This document shows, piece by piece, positions 62,251 through 64,000 of a DNA stretch of 64,000 nucleotides. The stretch is from assembly GCF_002939985.1 (NCBI RefSeq), contig NZ_MDFM01000017.1, positions 1 through 64,000 on the forward strand, read 5' to 3'. This DNA comes from Xanthomonas hortorum pv. cynarae (lineage in GTDB: Bacteria; Pseudomonadota; Gammaproteobacteria; Xanthomonadales; Xanthomonadaceae). Below the pieces are notes generated by a model. The model was not told the DNA's origin and ran no database searches. It saw only the letters and a list, made by a program, of their open reading frames with translations. The number at the start of each line of letters is the position of its first letter. The first letter of the stretch is position 1. A program made the translations under genes and the position numbers.

Positions 62251-64000
62251 GCCGCCACCTGGCGTGCGGTTGCGATGCGTGGAATGGGATTGGGCAGCGC
62301 CGTGTAATCGGACTGACGATCCGCGCGTTGCCACAGCCGCGTGCCCAGGTTGTTCTTGCCGGGCAGCGGCGCGCCGTCGATCAGGCCCTGCAGCGCGGCT
62401 TGCGCGCCATGACGTTGCTGCCAGCGTACGGCGATCTCGCCGACGCAGTGCCACAGGCGCGCTTCGAGCACGTCATCGCCTTCGGTGAGGTGGAAGATCG
62501 CCTCGGCCAGATTGTTGACCAGCGCGCAATACGCCACACGATTCCAGCCCTGTTCCGGCGTGTAGTACAGCGATTGCCGTGCGCGCTCGCCCACGCCCTG
62601 CAAACGCGTGGCGGGCCAGTGGTGTGCGAGCAGCTTGGTGCCTTCCAGATCGCGGATCCATACCCGTGTCGGCCAGCCATCGGCGAAGCCGATCACGGTA
62701 TTTTGCAGGTGCGGTTCCAGCGCGATGCCGTGCTGGAACAGGGCACTCCACACACCATCCAGCAACAAGCCGGCATAGGCGCGGAACCACAGCAACGTGG
62801 CGGTGTGGCGATCCATCTGCGCGCTGCCCAAGGCCTGCAAGCGTGCCGCACACACGCTGTTGCCCTGCGCATCGCAGGTGAACAACGCGGCGGCCACCTG
62901 CGGCTGCCAACGCGCACGTTGCGCGGCAGGAAGGGTCTGCCGGTACAGGATGCCGAAGCTCTCCGACAAGCCGCGCGCCGCCAACGGGTCGGCGGCGTGC
63001 AGCGCAGGATCGAGCTGCGCGATTTCCAGCGAGGTGGCAGCAGGCTCCAGCATCACATCGAAGCCGGGCACCTGCACCGCCAACGCACGCCAGCTCGGTG
63101 CCAGCAGTTCGGTGAGGGCGACCGCGCTTTCCAGCTCGTACCAGGCGTTCTTGCGCACGCAGTTGGTCAGCCGCACATGCACCGAACACTTGAGGAAATA
63201 ATCCAGCTCCGGGTGATAGAGCGTGCGCACCGAGGAGGTCGGCCGCAGTGCATCGCCCAGCATGCCGACCGGCTCGATCACGCCGCGCGCTTGCAAGGTG
63301 CGCAGCAGCGGGTCGTCGAGCAGCCGCTGCGCTTCCCACGGATGGCAGGGATACAGATCCTCGCTGCCGGACAGCTGCCGCAAGGTGGCACGTACATCGC
63401 GGCCCTGCATGCGCAAGAGCCGTGGGTCGATGCGGAACCAGAACAGCTGGAACGCCGCACGCGCTTCCGGCGCGCAGGCCAGCACTTGCGCTAGATCGAT
63501 GCCTTCGCGACTCTTCGGAGTGGGATGCAAGGCATGCCCCCACAGCATCGATTGCTCGGCATCGATCATCGCCTCGCCGGTCGCTGCGGCGCCTTGTGCC
63601 TGTCGCAACAACGCAGCAGTGATCGCCACGCTGTTGGCGCTTTGCGCGAGCAGTTCCGGATTGACCGCCTGCGTGCTGCCCAGCGCCTGCAGCAGGCAGC
63701 GCGCCAAGGCATGCGCATCCAGGCTCTGCCACGGTTGGCCGGCGCTTTTGAGAAACGGCGTGGAGGCGAAGCGGCAGCGGCCCAGGCGATCGGCATAGGC
63801 AATGCGCACGCACAGCGCGCCGGTGTCGCCCAGATCGATGCGCAGCCAGCGCTGCTCGGCCACGCGCGGGCCGGGGCGATCCAGCCCGCGATAATCGAAG
63901 TCCACTGCGCGCTGCGGAATCGCGAACTCGCGCAGGTAGCAGTTCAACCAGCAGGTGCAGGCCTGCGCGTCGGCCATGCTGTCGTACCAGGGGTCATGCA
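62247..64000 (-). CDS. xssD: IucA/IucC-family siderophore synthetase, partial at window edge
   Basis: About 580 residues of an NIS (non-ribosomal-peptide-independent) synthetase that adenylates a carboxylate and joins it to an amine or alcohol. Family motifs include HPWEAQRLLDDPLLR, PTSSVRTLYHPELDYFLKCSVHVRLTNCVRKN and GIALEPHLQNTVIGFADGWPTRVWIRDLEG. An ATG exists at 63977, but the frame stays open to 64000 (HDPWYDSMADA), so the true start is probably outside. Coupled to the decarboxylase by an overlapping start, it is likely the fourth gene of a xanthoferrin-type operon. Confidence 0.88.
   Translation of the reverse strand, partial: HDPWYDSMADAQACTCWLNCYLREFAIPQRAVDFDYRGLDRPGPRVAEQRWLRIDLGDTGALCVRIAYADRLGRCRFASTPFLKSAGQPWQSLDAHALARCLLQALGSTQAVNPELLAQSANSVAITAALLRQAQGAAATGEAMIDAEQSMLWGHALHPTPKSREGIDLAQVLACAPEARAAFQLFWFRIDPRLLRMQGRDVRATLRQLSGSEDLYPCHPWEAQRLLDDPLLRTLQARGVIEPVGMLGDALRPTSSVRTLYHPELDYFLKCSVHVRLTNCVRKNAWYELESAVALTELLAPSWRALAVQVPGFDVMLEPAATSLEIAQLDPALHAADPLAARGLSESFGILYRQTLPAAQRARWQPQVAAALFTCDAQGNSVCAARLQALGSAQMDRHTATLLWFRAYAGLLLDGVWSALFQHGIALEPHLQNTVIGFADGWPTRVWIRDLEGTKLLAHHWPATRLQGVGERARQSLYYTPEQGWNRVAYCALVNNLAEAIFHLTEGDDVLEARLWHCVGEIAVRWQQRHGAQAALQGLIDGAPLPGKNNLGTRLWQRADRQSDYTALPNPIPRIATARQVAA

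Noticed and set aside
1-64000. tRNA or rRNA genes
   Set aside because: No sequence with a convincing cloverleaf TTCGA arm plus acceptor pairing or rRNA signature was seen on reading; a dedicated scan could still find one.

Overview
The window looks like a stretch of Xanthomonas chromosome. The evidence is the mostly high G+C coding sequence, the type IV pilus order coaE-pilD-pilC / pilA-pilA-pilB / pilR-pilS next to sucCD, many TonB-dependent receptors, a vibrioferrin-type (xanthoferrin) siderophore locus at the right edge, and dispersed palindromic intergenic repeats typical of the genus. I cannot name a species from the sequence alone. No rRNA, tRNA or CRISPR array was seen.

Layout. 1-1184: the end of an IS3-family element interrupts an RHS-repeat gene of low G+C. 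1367-10689: coaE and the type IV pilus block, with pilC and the two pilins diverging from a sigma-54-like promoter, followed by the PilSR two-component system. 10922-12991: sucCD. 13214-23224: mixed housekeeping genes (DsbA-like protein, degenerate MBL-fold protein, nadE, bamD, rluD, pgeF, DUF4166, DCC protein) with two frameshifted genes, a LysR regulator and a secreted glycosidase-like protein. 23225-28266: a REP pair, a chemotaxis receptor and membrane PQQ-glucose dehydrogenase. 28846-32793: the trehalose cluster otsB - GH15 - otsA. 33070-43208: a TonB receptor, a DUF3574 lipoprotein, a periplasmic DUF4432 epimerase-like protein, an NCS2-like permease with an LprI-like partner, DUF3014, a GST and a GIY-YIG protein. 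43482-50931: a probable organosulfur or sulfonate uptake and oxidation operon (TonB receptor, flavin monooxygenase, aldo-keto reductase, SsuA/SsuC/SsuB-like ABC importer). 51161-55244: clpB with a sigma-32-like promoter, then an O-acetylhomoserine sulfhydrylase-like enzyme. 55245-60142: a repeat stack, a cobalamin riboswitch, btuB and a decayed cobalamin-assembly cluster in which only cobT is intact. 60143-64000: an AraC/GyrI-type regulator convergent with the last two genes of the siderophore operon.

Themes. PilSR and the sigma-54-like promoter at 4366-4383 make a coherent control circuit for the pilins made by PilB, PilC and PilD. The sulfur cluster reads as a complete route from outer membrane to cytoplasm. 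Gene decay is prominent: the IS-broken RHS gene, two single-base frameshifts, and a cobalamin region where remnants of cobQ and cobU are joined at a possible microhomology and cobC is frameshifted inside a 19-bp perfect inverted repeat. The riboswitch and receptor there appear intact, which suggests a shift from cobinamide salvage to plain vitamin B12 uptake.
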